A stretch of DNA of 64,000 bases from Dendrosporobacter quercicolus (GTDB lineage: Bacteria; Bacillota; Negativicutes; DSM-1736; Dendrosporobacteraceae). The stretch covers positions 1 through 64,000 of the forward strand of contig NZ_FNHB01000009.1 in the NCBI RefSeq assembly GCF_900104455.1, written 5' to 3'. The notes below the pieces were generated by a model. That model saw only the letters and a list, made by a program, of their open reading frames with translations. It did no database searches and was not told where the DNA came from. Position numbers and translations under genes: made by a program. Shown in pieces: positions 50,812 through 59,599 of the stretch. Position 1 is the first letter of the stretch; the number at the start of each line of letters is the position of its first letter.

Positions 50812-51684
50812 ATGAGAGGAATACTTTTGGTCTTCATATTTTTGTCGCTGCTGCAGCCACCTGGCGCTGCGGCGGAGGAGGTCAGCTTAGAAGAGGGCTT
50901 GGCGAAGGTAGGAAATTCCTATCTTGACCAGGAACTCCGGAATTTTAAGAAAAGCGCCCGGTATGACTGGCTCGAGCGTACCGACCTCGGCCTGCGGTTA
51001 CAAGCGGATGGAACGCCGGTTTATGTTATCGAGACCGTTCAGCCGCTTGGCGATCCGGCTGAGCGAATTACCAGCCTGACGCAGTTCAGGCTTGGCAATG
51101 ACACCGGCGGCCTGGTGGCCAATGCCGGGATCGGACGCCGCATTCTTTCCGCCGATAAAGCTTCAATGTATACGGTGAGCATTTTTTATGATTATGGGTT
51201 TGATCACGGGCATGAAAGAATCGGCGGCAGTATTGAATATACCCGGGGACGCAATAAATACCAGGCCAATCTGTATTATGCCATTTCTGAGGCCAGGGCG
51301 GTAAATTCCTCAAATTCCCTGTATGAGCGGGCTTTGAGCGGTTATGATTATTCGGTCGGTACGACTTTGGCCTATGCGCCATGGGCCCAATTTTATATTA
51401 AGGGTTTTGGCTGGAATCATCGTGACTTGGCTGATGACGTTGATTTTAAGGTTTACACGCAGCTGCAGGTTACCCCAAGACTGAATATTGAATGGGGTTA
51501 TCTGGATAATGACGGCGAGCATTACGGGAAGATATTATATTCACTTGGGACTAAGGGGCCGGCAATGATCGAAAAAGGTAAAAGGATCTTTCGAAATGAG
51601 GGTGAGAGGCTGTTTTTTGAACCGCGGTTAGAGAAGCTGCCTCATAAAAATGAGATTTATGTGGTGCCGGTGCAGGGGGATTGA
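50812..51684 (+). CDS. Outer-membrane beta-barrel-like protein (invasin-type)
   Basis: 290 residues with a signal peptide (ILLVFIFLSLLQPPGAAAEE). The mature part has alternating aromatic strands such as TVSIFYDYGFDHGHERIGGS and IEYTRGRNKYQANLYYAIS, resembling the inverse autotransporter (intimin/invasin) beta domain. No passenger follows, and the end is a short basic tail (FEPRLEKLPHKNEIYVVPVQ). Adjacent to an AsmA-like gene and perhaps co-transcribed with it. Confidence 0.7.
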   Translation: MRGILLVFIFLSLLQPPGAAAEEVSLEEGLAKVGNSYLDQELRNFKKSARYDWLERTDLGLRLQADGTPVYVIETVQPLGDPAERITSLTQFRLGNDTGGLVANAGIGRRILSADKASMYTVSIFYDYGFDHGHERIGGSIEYTRGRNKYQANLYYAISEARAVNSSNSLYERALSGYDYSVGTTLAYAPWAQFYIKGFGWNHRDLADDVDFKVYTQLQVTPRLNIEWGYLDNDGEHYGKILYSLGTKGPAMIEKGKRIFRNEGERLFFEPRLEKLPHKNEIYVVPVQGD

Positions 51685-51854
51685 TCATGATAAAAGCCCC
51701 GTGCCGGCAAGGGCGATAGACGGTTGCAAACAGGGAAAGCTTTGCGGACCTGTCGGCGTCAAATAACAGCAGTATTTTGTTAAGCAGGAGTATCAATTGG
51801 ATAGGCGGACAAGTCCGCGCTTTGCCGTTTCGGCGTTCAGAAGGATGCGAGCCA

Positions 51855-51907
51855 CAAAGAAACTGCCGTCAAATCATTTGCAGAATGATTTGACGGCAGT
51901 TTCTTTG
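51855..51907. terminator. Bidirectional terminator with perfect 24-bp arms
   Basis: CAAAGAAACTGCCGTCAAAT... and its exact complement flank a TGCAG loop, between convergent genes. T-rich sequence follows on the plus strand (GATTTTTT). Confidence 0.8.
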
Positions 51908-51944
51908 ATTTTTTCAATGTCAGCAAAATAGTCCGGAGTTTAAT

Positions 51945-52337
51945 CTAAGCCCCGCCAATGACCTGAATCCAGACATTCCTCCGGCGCGGCCCGTCAAACT
52001 CACAAAAATAAATACCCTGCCAGGTTCCCAGGCGCAAGCGGGCGGCGATGACCGGTACGGTAAGGGAACAACCGGTTAGTGAACTCTTTACATGCGCCGG
52101 GGAATTTCCCTCACGGTGGCGGTAAGGGAGGTCTGGCGTCATTTGCTTGAAGGCTGCCATCATATCGGCCAATACGTCGGGATCGGCGTTTTCGTTAATG
52201 GTTACTCCGGCGGTAGTGTGGGGAACAAATATCTGGCATAGGCCCTGGTGAATGCTGCTGCGCGCGACGATCGCGGCTACCTGCGCTGTAATGTCGATAA
52301 AGCCTTCGGCGGGGGTTTGAAGCGAGAACTGTTCCAT
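51945..52337 (-). CDS. yjbQ: YjbQ family protein (UPF0047)
   Basis: 130 residues. Family signatures: FVPHTTAGVTINENADPDV, HREGNSPAHVKSSLTG, and GTWQGIYFCEFDGPRRRNVW. YjbQ proteins are small trimeric beta-rich enzymes with reported thiamine-phosphate synthase side activity; their physiological role is not clear. It follows the molybdenum hydroxylase accessory operon on the same strand, 133 bases after its last gene. Confidence 0.88.
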   Translation of the reverse strand: MEQFSLQTPAEGFIDITAQVAAIVARSSIHQGLCQIFVPHTTAGVTINENADPDVLADMMAAFKQMTPDLPYRHREGNSPAHVKSSLTGCSLTVPVIAARLRLGTWQGIYFCEFDGPRRRNVWIQVIGGA

Positions 52338-52470
52338 CAGATCACCTCGTTCTTTATGATGTACTGGTCCGGGATACTATCATGTATTTTTCCCGCCGTC
52401 CGGCTGTTTTACCTGCCGGTCCTGGGCAAAAGCACGGAACAAATCAGGGAAGGTACATTGTTTTGCCGCT

Positions 52471-53127
52471 TTAACAGCAGCCGCCGCCGGAATAGCCGCA
52501 ATCGGGAGCAGCTGCCGTTGGGCCAAGCCAGGCATTGAGCAGTTGAACCCGGTATTGCCGGTCGCTGTTGACGAGAATGTTCAGGCAGCCATAATCCTGC
52601 CCGATCCGGAACAGACCGGTGACAGGCATTCCCAGAGCCTGGCACAATAACAGCCGGTTGATTCCCGCATGGCCGACGATCAGAACATTTCCGGCTGTTG
52701 AGGCCAGGATTTCAGCCAGGGCGGCGTTGATCCTGTTTTGGCAGTCGGCGAAGCTTTCACCGCCGGGAATACGGTAATTGACAATATCCCGGCCACGTTC
52801 GGCATAGTCCGCCGGACACTGTCTGGCAATGTCGGCCAGGCTTTTTCCTTCCCATTGGCCCATGGCAATTTCCCGCAGATCGGCCCGGCTGACCGGAGTG
52901 AGTCCCCGCCCGGCGGCAATGATTGCGGCAGTGTGGGCGGAACGCGTTAAATCACTGCTGAAAATATGCCCGATTTCCTGCCGGGCCAGCGCCTGGCGCA
53001 GCAAGGCGGCCTGGCGAATACCCTCAGCCGACAACGGTACATCAATCTGGCCGATATAGCGGTGGTCGCTGTTGCCGTCGGCCGCTATCCGGCCATGCCG
53101 CGCCAGATAAATTTTTCTGTCTTGCAT
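52471..53127 (-). CDS. Histidine phosphatase family protein (CobC/GpmB-like)
   Basis: About 218 residues from ATG 53127 (GGAAAGTGGTG upstream). The phosphohistidine motif IYLARHGRIAADGN, SSDLTRSAHTAAI, REIAMGQWEGK and LIVGHAGINRLL place it with alpha-ribazole phosphatase and small phosphoglycerate-mutase-like phosphatases. The C-terminus is odd (PDCGYSGGGCC, three Cys). It is the last gene of the operon running from the Mop gene. Its substrate there is unknown. Confidence 0.82.
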   Translation of the reverse strand: MQDRKIYLARHGRIAADGNSDHRYIGQIDVPLSAEGIRQAALLRQALARQEIGHIFSSDLTRSAHTAAIIAAGRGLTPVSRADLREIAMGQWEGKSLADIARQCPADYAERGRDIVNYRIPGGESFADCQNRINAALAEILASTAGNVLIVGHAGINRLLLCQALGMPVTGLFRIGQDYGCLNILVNSDRQYRVQLLNAWLGPTAAAPDCGYSGGGCC

Positions 53128-53177
53128 ACGATTGTCACCACTTTCCTTCAAACTATGGAACAAGGCTTCAGCCGCGT

Positions 53178-54542
53178 TTATTCAGCCCGAAGCTGCTGCG
53201 GCGGCCCTCCGCCGGTCATACGCAGTCTCCGTTTTTCCGCCCGGAACGGCAATACGTCCCTACAGGAAATCCATTCTACGGCCAAATCGAATTGACCGGC
53301 CTGTTCGGCCCGTTGCAGGGCCGGTATTTGCTGCAAAGCTTTCCGGAGAAGGGCGGGGGCGGGAACGGGGAACCCTTCCAGCAAAACCAGGCAAAGCCTG
53401 AGCTTGAGCAGCGCGCTGCCATTATCGGCAACAGCGCTGAAGTCGGCGATCCCCGGCAGCGGCAACAGTGCTTCATCCAGGTCGGCCATGGTCAGTCCTC
53501 CGTTGCCGCCAAGCCGCAGCTGCCCGTCACAACGGCTCCTGATCCGTTCCAGCAGTCTAAGCCCGGCCCCGCAGGGACATGGTTCCGGCCTAAACCGGGA
53601 GATATCGCCGGTACGGTAGCGGATAAGCGGCATTCCCCGCCTGGTCAGTGTGGTAAAAACCACTTCTCCGTATTCGCCGTCAGGCAGCGGCAGGCCGGTC
53701 GCCGGGTCAATCACTTCCACATACAGGTCGGCTTCGCGCAAATGATAACCGGCATGAGCCGCACATTCAATGCCGCCGCCCAGTCCCATTTCGGTCATGC
53801 CGTAATGCCTGAACACTTCACAGCCCCAGATGCGCTTCAGTTCCCGCACCACAGCATCGGAAACGCAATCGGTGCTCAGCAGCGCCCGCTGCGGCGCCCA
53901 GCCGCCGCCGTTTTTTTCCCAGTAACGGGCCAGCGCCGCCGCTTGCACCGGTACACCGGCCAGACAGGTAATCCGCTCCCGCTTAATGAGGTTAAGGACA
54001 GCTGAAAGGCTGTCAACCAGTCCGTAAGGCACCGGCTCCGCTCCCAGCTGTTCCAGGCTCATCCTCAGCAGTTCGCCGACACTGCCGGGGCGCTCTCCCG
54101 GCAGCAGCACCAGCACCCGGTCGCCCGGGCCAGCCAGAGTGGACATGCCGCACCGGAAAAAATCAATGGTCAGTTCCTGGTCCTCGCGGGTAAAATATAT
54201 CCGTTTGGGCTGTCCTGTGGTGCCGGAGGTGTCGAGCGTAACCACCCGGCTGATCTCGCTTTGGGAAACACAAAGCAGCTGCAGTCCCTGTTCCCTGACA
54301 TCGGCCGGTAGGGTAAAAGGAAGGCTGGCAATCTGATCCAGGCTGGTCAGCAAATTGCCGCCGCCCAAGCCGGCCAGCCGGTCGCGGTAGAAGGGGCTGT
54401 GCTGTCTGGCCCAGCGAAGGGTGCTATTCAGGCTGGCCAGCTGATAAGCGCGAAGCTCTTCCTGGCAAATCCGGCTGCCGGCCGCCTGTATTTTAGCGGC
54501 TATCCAGGACGCCAGCGGGGTAACGGGCAGCTTGGCGTTCAT
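53178..54542 (-). CDS. Adenylate-forming ligase (phenylacetate-CoA ligase-like)
   Basis: 454 residues from ATG 54542, which overlaps the upstream stop (ATGA). AMP-binding motif TLDTSGTTGQPKRIYF, then HYGMTEMGLGG and YRTGDISRF, then a Cys pair (EPCPCGAG). This is the PaaK-like branch. It corresponds to the 'DVU_1553 family' ligase I recall from Desulfovibrio molybdenum hydroxylase loci. It would activate a carboxylate by adenylation. What it activates in this setting is not known. Confidence 0.8.
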   Translation of the reverse strand: MNAKLPVTPLASWIAAKIQAAGSRICQEELRAYQLASLNSTLRWARQHSPFYRDRLAGLGGGNLLTSLDQIASLPFTLPADVREQGLQLLCVSQSEISRVVTLDTSGTTGQPKRIYFTREDQELTIDFFRCGMSTLAGPGDRVLVLLPGERPGSVGELLRMSLEQLGAEPVPYGLVDSLSAVLNLIKRERITCLAGVPVQAAALARYWEKNGGGWAPQRALLSTDCVSDAVVRELKRIWGCEVFRHYGMTEMGLGGGIECAAHAGYHLREADLYVEVIDPATGLPLPDGEYGEVVFTTLTRRGMPLIRYRTGDISRFRPEPCPCGAGLRLLERIRSRCDGQLRLGGNGGLTMADLDEALLPLPGIADFSAVADNGSALLKLRLCLVLLEGFPVPAPALLRKALQQIPALQRAEQAGQFDLAVEWISCRDVLPFRAEKRRLRMTGGGPPQQLRAE

Positions 54543-55954
54543 TCGCCGCTCCGGTACAGCGGCCGGCCATGGCAGTCGGTTAAGTTGTAAGCGCAAAACG
54601 GAATAATCCGGCCATCCTGGCTGACGACATGGATAAAACACTCCCGGAGCCGTTCAAGATCCAGGGTCCAGGCATCCTGAAACGCCATTCCCGATACGGC
54701 CAGCTTATAGATGCTGACCCGTTCCAGAAATTCGTCCAGACTGGAAAAATGGCCGGCTGGGCGCTCCGGCAGCTCCGGTTTTATGACCGGAGCTGCCGCC
54801 TTGGCGGCCGACCATTGTTTGGCGACAAACTTCCGGGCGCGTTTGGCGCCGTTGGCGGCAGCCCGGGGCTGGCCGCAGCAGCCGGCCTCTTTGTCCGTTT
54901 GCAGTGGCTGCAGGCAACCGTCCGGCATCAGAATAAAATTGCCGTGAAATGAGCAATGGGCATGCTCACCGCCCGGCGGGACAAAATGCTTGGCTTTCAT
55001 CAGCCCGCCCGTCTGCCATTCAATGTTTCTGATAACAGCCGGCAGGGTCAGGCGGTCTTTGTCCCGGGGATATTCCGGATAGCGGCCAAAATAGCTTACG
55101 GGCTGAAAATGAACGCCCCGCACCACCGGCATTTTACTTACGGCAAACTTCAAAATAGCGCCGATATCACCGTCATTAATCCCCGGCACGAGGGTCGGCA
55201 CCAGCACAACGCCGATGCCGCAGGCGCTGCAATGATCGAGCACCGTCTTTTTTTGTTCCAGCAGCGGCCGGCCCCGCAAACGGGTATAAATGCCGTCATC
55301 CAGGCCGTCAAACTGGAGAAACACGCAATCCAAGCCGGCTTTTCCCAGTTGCCGGACATACTCCCGGTCGGCAGCCAGCCGCAGGCCATTGGTATTGAGC
55401 TGAATAAAGGAAAAGCCCAGCGTTTTTCCCAGGGCAATAATTTCCGGCAAATCGTCCCGTACCGTAGGTTCCCCGCCGGACAGCTGAATGTTGTACGGAC
55501 CGCCGCTGTTCAGAAGCAAACGGTACCAGCCTTCGATCACGGCCAGCTCCGGTTCGGCCCGGCGCTCCTGCGCGGCAGCGGCGAAACAGACCGGGCAATG
55601 CAGATTGCAGTTAGGTGTAACCTCCAGCAATACGCAGCAGCTTTGCTGACGGTGATCCGGACACAGCCCGCAGTCGAACGGGCAGCCTTTGGCCGGCGCA
55701 GTGGCGCACACCGCCGGCGGCGAGGGCGTCCTGGCATAATTCCAGGTCTGATAGGCCGGTTTTCCCTGCCAGATCAGCACCGTAAAATCGCCATGTTCCG
55801 GACAGTTTTTTTGTAAATAAATATGGTCGCCCACAGCCACGCGCCGGGCGGAAATCCGGCGCAGGCATTCGGGGCAGACGCTTTCGGTTGTTGATAAAAC
55901 AATGCCAGCTAGTTCCTGAAGTTGCGTCATTGGCAAATAACTACCTTTCCTCAT
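54539..55954 (-). CDS. Radical SAM protein (TrsS-like)
   Basis: 471 residues. The SAM-[4Fe-4S] motif TPNCNLHCPVCFA (about 112-124) is preceded by extra Cys motifs (SVCPECLRRIS near 26 and KGCPFDCGLCPDH near 89), resembling the MoaA/tetraether-synthase-like group with added iron-sulfur or zinc sites. LSGGEPTVRDD follows. It matches the radical SAM gene remembered as TrsS in the DVU_1551-1559 neighbourhood. The start may be ATG 55954 (overlapping the upstream gene by 14 bases) or ATG 55930. Confidence 0.8.
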   Translation of the reverse strand: MRKGSYLPMTQLQELAGIVLSTTESVCPECLRRISARRVAVGDHIYLQKNCPEHGDFTVLIWQGKPAYQTWNYARTPSPPAVCATAPAKGCPFDCGLCPDHRQQSCCVLLEVTPNCNLHCPVCFAAAAQERRAEPELAVIEGWYRLLLNSGGPYNIQLSGGEPTVRDDLPEIIALGKTLGFSFIQLNTNGLRLAADREYVRQLGKAGLDCVFLQFDGLDDGIYTRLRGRPLLEQKKTVLDHCSACGIGVVLVPTLVPGINDGDIGAILKFAVSKMPVVRGVHFQPVSYFGRYPEYPRDKDRLTLPAVIRNIEWQTGGLMKAKHFVPPGGEHAHCSFHGNFILMPDGCLQPLQTDKEAGCCGQPRAAANGAKRARKFVAKQWSAAKAAAPVIKPELPERPAGHFSSLDEFLERVSIYKLAVSGMAFQDAWTLDLERLRECFIHVVSQDGRIIPFCAYNLTDCHGRPLYRSGE

Positions 55955-56255
55955 CGTTTAAGCACCGGGCAATCAAATCCCGCAGCAGTTCTTCAAATTT
56001 CTGTTTGCCGCCTGCCGGGTCGGGCGAAGGAAAGCTTACTTTAATTACCTGGTCGTCAATAACCCCTTTGACTGTGGTCCCTTCCGGCAGAAGGGCCTGG
56101 AAATAAGGCCGGGGCAGGTTTCGCCGGCAATCCAGCTTTCCCAGACGGCCAAGCCGTTCGAGGAAGGTATCGCCGGTTCTGACTGGCAGCCGGTATTCGT
56201 AAATATGTGTCCCGCCAAAGCAGTTTTCAACTTTTTTCCCTTCAAAAGTATTCAT
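55941..56255 (-). CDS. Conserved-looking hypothetical protein of the Mop accessory operon
   Basis: 104 residues from ATG 56255, overlapping the upstream stop as ATGA. Sequence begins MNTFEGKKVENCFGGTHIYE with a single Cys and ends RDLIARCLNDEER. No domain recognised. The tight coupling on both sides shows it belongs to the operon. Confidence 0.65.
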   Translation of the reverse strand: MNTFEGKKVENCFGGTHIYEYRLPVRTGDTFLERLGRLGKLDCRRNLPRPYFQALLPEGTTVKGVIDDQVIKVSFPSPDPAGGKQKFEELLRDLIARCLNDEER

Positions 56256-57376
56256 TGCTGTAGCTGGCGGATGGCTGCCAGGCAATAGTCAATATCCTCA
56301 TCCCGGGTGAAGCGGGACAGGCTGAAGCGCACCGTTCCCGCCGGCGCCGTGCCCAGGCAGGTGTGAATTCGCGGCGCGCAATGCAGGCCGGTGCGGCAAA
56401 TGAGGTGAAAGCTCTTATGTAAAATATCCCCGGCATCCTCTATATTCCAGTTGGTCAGCGTAAAAGAGACTACCGGCGTTCCGGGCGGGGAAACGGCAAT
56501 GACACTGGCGCCGGCTTCAGCCAGGCCCAGGGCTAGCCGTTTCGTCCGCTGCCGGAGGCCGGCGATGTCAAGCGGATTGCGGACATTCCAGGACAATGCG
56601 GCAGCCAGCCCGGCGAAAGCGGCATCATTTGGCGTCCCGGCTTCAAAGCGGCTCGGCAGGATCGGCGGCATTTCGGCCAGCTCACTCTGGATTCCGGTTC
56701 CCCCGACCCAGACCGGTTCCAGCTCCAGGCCGGGTGAAAGGTACAGCCCGCCCGTCCCGCCCGGGCCTAATAAATATTTGTGTCCGGTAAATGCAACCAT
56801 ATCAATTCCCCAGACATCCGGCAGCACCGGAACAAGGCCCAGCGTCTGAGACGCATCCAGCAGGGTGGCAGCACCGGCCTGTTTTGCCAGCCGCCCCAGC
56901 AGCGCCGCATCATTGACGGCGCCGGTAACATTGGAGGCATGCGTAAATACCGCCAGCTGAGGGGCCGTCTTGCGCAATGCCGTTTCCCACTGCTCCGGTT
57001 CAAGCCGCCCTTCCCGGCAGACCGGAGCGATATGCACGGTAAGCCGGTTCTTTTTGGCCAGATAATGCAGCGGGCGCAGCACGGAATTATGTTCGGCGGC
57101 AGTGGTCAGAACAGCTCCACCCGGCTTCCAGTGAAAGCCCTGCAGGGCTATATTGAGCGCGTGCGTGGCATTGGGAGTGAGAATAATCCGTTCCCGGTCC
57201 GGAACCTGCAGCAGGTCAGCCAATAGCTGGCGGCAGTTCCCGGGAATATCCGGAGCACTGAACCCCGATCGTCCGGCATGGTACGGCAATCCTTCGATAT
57301 GGGCCGCTACTGCTTGACCTACCAGCGGTGCTTTGGGCCAGGAAGCAGCGGCATTGTTCACATAAACGTAACTCAC
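56252..57376 (-). CDS. Class V aminotransferase / cysteine desulfurase-like protein
   Basis: 374 residues, PLP enzyme. PLP-Lys in AFTGHKYLLGPGGTGGLY, substrate and PLP contacts in HASNVTGAVND and LDASQTLG. A Cys in GLHCAP stands at the persulfide position of SufS-type cysteine desulfurases. It could deliver sulfur for the sulfido ligand of the molybdenum cofactor, as NifS/XdhC-type partners do, or for another sulfur step. Starts at ATG 57376 with GGGGGAAGAAC upstream. Confidence 0.82.
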   Translation of the reverse strand: MSYVYVNNAAASWPKAPLVGQAVAAHIEGLPYHAGRSGFSAPDIPGNCRQLLADLLQVPDRERIILTPNATHALNIALQGFHWKPGGAVLTTAAEHNSVLRPLHYLAKKNRLTVHIAPVCREGRLEPEQWETALRKTAPQLAVFTHASNVTGAVNDAALLGRLAKQAGAATLLDASQTLGLVPVLPDVWGIDMVAFTGHKYLLGPGGTGGLYLSPGLELEPVWVGGTGIQSELAEMPPILPSRFEAGTPNDAAFAGLAAALSWNVRNPLDIAGLRQRTKRLALGLAEAGASVIAVSPPGTPVVSFTLTNWNIEDAGDILHKSFHLICRTGLHCAPRIHTCLGTAPAGTVRFSLSRFTRDEDIDYCLAAIRQLQQ

Positions 57377-57388
57377 AGGTTCTTCCCC

Positions 57389-57919
57389 CTATTGCAGAGC
57401 AATTTCCTCTAAATGGCTGATGCCCAGCAATTCGGTAATCCGGCTGCTGATGGCCTCGGCCGTCCGCTGCCGCCGGGTTATTGCCGCCAGTTTTTCCGGA
57501 CTGCCGGAACCTTTGGCGAGCGCCGGCAGGAAGCGGTCGGCGAGACTGGCCAGACGATCCTCCTGCACAAGTTTATCGGCCAGAAAAACGATTGCCGCTT
57601 CATCAAGGTTGCTTTCCGCCGAAAAATCCATGTCCATATGAGAACCGACAATAGCGGCAAGGGTCTCAAAGCCCTGCGCTTTCATTAACTTTTCGCCCCG
57701 GCCGGCATGGTTGCGCTGGCCCTTGGCAATATCATGCAGCAGTCCGCCGGCAACTACCAGGTCTATATTAAGCTTCATACCGGCGGCATTTAAACAGCAG
57801 GCCAGACGCTTTCCCACCTCGGCGACCTTTCTGCCATGGGCAATAATCCGCTCATTGTTCTGATGACGGCGTAATATGGCCAGACATTCCGTATAGGCGG
57901 GTATTTCCCGGGCCTCCAT
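57389..57919 (-). CDS. HD-domain phosphohydrolase
   Basis: 176 residues from ATG 57919 with GCGGGAGGAGTGG upstream; an in-frame extension to 58039 lacks such a site. HD motif AGGLLHDIAKGQRNHAGRG and VGSHMDMDF, the metal residues of small HD hydrolases. In Desulfovibrio the similar domain is, as I recall, fused to a MobA-like NTP transferase (DVU_1551 family). Here the HD domain stands alone and no MobA-like gene is seen in the window. Confidence 0.75.
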   Translation of the reverse strand: MEAREIPAYTECLAILRRHQNNERIIAHGRKVAEVGKRLACCLNAAGMKLNIDLVVAGGLLHDIAKGQRNHAGRGEKLMKAQGFETLAAIVGSHMDMDFSAESNLDEAAIVFLADKLVQEDRLASLADRFLPALAKGSGSPEKLAAITRRQRTAEAISSRITELLGISHLEEIALQ

Positions 57920-58010
57920 TGAATCCACTCCTCCCGCTGTTTCGTTCCCTTTGCCGGCCTTATTTCGCCAGGCTGTCTCCGGCCGGATCTGTATCCGGTC
58001 AGCCCGCAGC

Positions 58011-58460
58011 CTAATAGGCCGTCTGCCCGGACAAATCATAGCCGCCTGCGGTCAAAATTTCCTCGACTTTACTCAGTGTTTGCAAGACCAGCTGCGGACA
58101 CCGCATCATCCGGTTAGCCGGATTGTTTTCCAAAATATCGAAGCAGGCGATGCCGCCATACGGGGCAAGATTTTCTTCTTCAAACCATTCGACAAGTTCT
58201 TTCACCATTTCGTTCAGGCGGCTGTCCTCCATTTCCTCAGGCGTTCCTTTGCCGGCATACAAGCCGATAAGGCAGGCTCCGCCGGTTAAAGCGCCGCAGG
58301 TTTTGCCGCAAAATCCCATGCCGCCCACCAGGCCGGACATCGCCCGCACCACCTCGGGAATGTTTTTGCCCTGCGCTTCCAGTCCGATCAGCAGAAGGAT
58401 CTGGCTGCAATAAAAACCCTGCTGTGATAGTTCCAGCATCTTCATAAACCTGTCTGTCAT
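58011..58460 (-). CDS. C_GCAxxG_C_C family redox protein
   Basis: 149 residues. The family Cys pattern is seen: GFYCSQ (Cys18), GMGFCGKTCGALTGGACLIG (the GCxxxxGCA-like block) and later IACFDIL and MRCPQLV. Such proteins bind a metal or transfer electrons and often accompany oxidoreductases; this one matches the 'DVU_1555 family' I recall. ATG 58460 follows GGCGGGAAAAGG. Confidence 0.82.
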   Translation of the reverse strand: MTDRFMKMLELSQQGFYCSQILLLIGLEAQGKNIPEVVRAMSGLVGGMGFCGKTCGALTGGACLIGLYAGKGTPEEMEDSRLNEMVKELVEWFEEENLAPYGGIACFDILENNPANRMMRCPQLVLQTLSKVEEILTAGGYDLSGQTAY

Positions 58461-58508
58461 CCTTTTCCCGCCTCCACTGCAAATTTTCCCGGCAGGCCCG
58501 CAGGTCTG

Positions 58509-58679
58509 CTATTTTTCCGGCGATAGTACCAGCCGGGCCGACATTCTGCACTGGGGACAAAGCCGCCCCTCGTTGGTATTCGTGCATTTCCGGCAATATA
58601 CGGTAAAACATCTCACACATTGGAATAAGGGCGTATCGTCTGTTTGGCCGGCGCACCGGGGACAAGCAGCTTTAGTCAA
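58509..58679 (-). CDS. Small zinc-ribbon protein
   Basis: 56 residues in the gap between two operon genes. The TTG start (58679) overlaps the methyltransferase stop as TTGA, with GGAAGG nine bases upstream. Seven or so cysteines are arranged as CPRC, CVRC-x4-CRKC and CPQC, forming two likely zinc or metal sites. Overlap with the upstream stop and the precise Cys spacing support a real gene. Not recognised as a named family. Confidence 0.7.
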   Translation of the reverse strand: MTKAACPRCAGQTDDTPLFQCVRCFTVYCRKCTNTNEGRLCPQCRMSARLVLSPEK

Positions 58680-59377
58680 ACCAGATCATCCTTCCGTTCG
58701 GTAACTTTTTCCGCCACCAGTAAAAAATAGCCCGGTTGTTGCGCGGTAAACAGCTCTTGCGTTCCCGGCGGTCTGTCCCGGCCGGCGCAGGTGCATTGCC
58801 AGAGCTTTTCCGCCGAACCGTATTTAAGGATAAAACGGGCCACAAATTCCTGCAGACAAGCCGACTGGTCTTCCGAGACAAGCGTACGAAACCCGCAGCC
58901 GGTCAGCAGCGACGCCCATTCTTCCCTGCTCATCAGTCCACCGTTGCGCCGGGTATTTACGCGCCGGGCGTACAGATCGGTGATTGCCAGCTTGCCTCCG
59001 GGGATAAGCACCCGGTTGATTTCAGCCAGCACTTTTCCGGCAGCCGGCATTACGGACAGGCTGCACTCAGCCAGAACGCCGTGTACGGCGGCGTCCGGCC
59101 AGGGCAGTGCTTCACCTGACGCCCGGACCAGCGCCAGTTCAGGCCGTCGGTTTCGTCCCTGTTCCAGCCGGGTTTTGTCCCGGTCGACTCCTGAAGCCCG
59201 TAAACCCCGGACGCCGCACAAATATTCCACCGTTACGCCGCCGCCGCAGCCGAGGTCAATGATTAACGCCCCGGCCGGGAAAGCGCAGTAATCCACCAGG
59301 CGGCCGGTTAGCGGCAGCCCGCCGGGATGCAGGGGTTCCTCCAGCCCAAGCACATGGTCGGTCATTTTCCTGTCCAT
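58676..59377 (-). CDS. SAM-dependent methyltransferase of the Mop accessory operon
   Basis: 233 residues. Motif I is IIDLGCGGGVTVEYLCG, followed by SGVDRD, a GVLAECSLSVM strand and IPGGKLAITDLY. A class I Ubi/COQ5-like methyltransferase. Conserved Cys residues (AECS, TGCG, CTCAG) suggest a special substrate. It matches the 'DVU_1556 family' I recall. Start ATG overlaps the previous stop by one base (TAATG). Confidence 0.82.
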   Translation of the reverse strand: MDRKMTDHVLGLEEPLHPGGLPLTGRLVDYCAFPAGALIIDLGCGGGVTVEYLCGVRGLRASGVDRDKTRLEQGRNRRPELALVRASGEALPWPDAAVHGVLAECSLSVMPAAGKVLAEINRVLIPGGKLAITDLYARRVNTRRNGGLMSREEWASLLTGCGFRTLVSEDQSACLQEFVARFILKYGSAEKLWQCTCAGRDRPPGTQELFTAQQPGYFLLVAEKVTERKDDLV

Positions 59378-59586
59378 TATTTATCCTCCAGTGCAGCTTC
59401 CACTTGCTGCATTTTTCCCTGAACCAGGTCTTCGGGAATATAAACCAGGCCGCATTGGGAACAGCGGTACAGTTCCACCGGAAAACTGCCGCCAAGGTAG
59501 GACAGGGTGACCTGTCCCGGCGTCAGCTGAATATTGCATTTGGCGCAAGTAATATTTAAGGGGTGTTCAATTGTTTTAGTGACCAT
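59377..59586 (-). CDS. Small two-CxxC redox/zinc protein
   Basis: 69 residues from ATG 59586 with GGGGGAAAACCG upstream. Two pairs, CAKC and CSQC, flank a short beta-rich core (LSYLGGSFPVELYR). It is like a rubredoxin-type or zinc ribbon fold and matches the 'DVU_1557 family' redox protein I recall. It overlaps the end of the flavoprotein gene only if the longer start (59634) is used. Confidence 0.78.
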   Translation of the reverse strand: MVTKTIEHPLNITCAKCNIQLTPGQVTLSYLGGSFPVELYRCSQCGLVYIPEDLVQGKMQQVEAALEDK

Positions 59587-59599
59587 CGGTTTTCCCCCG

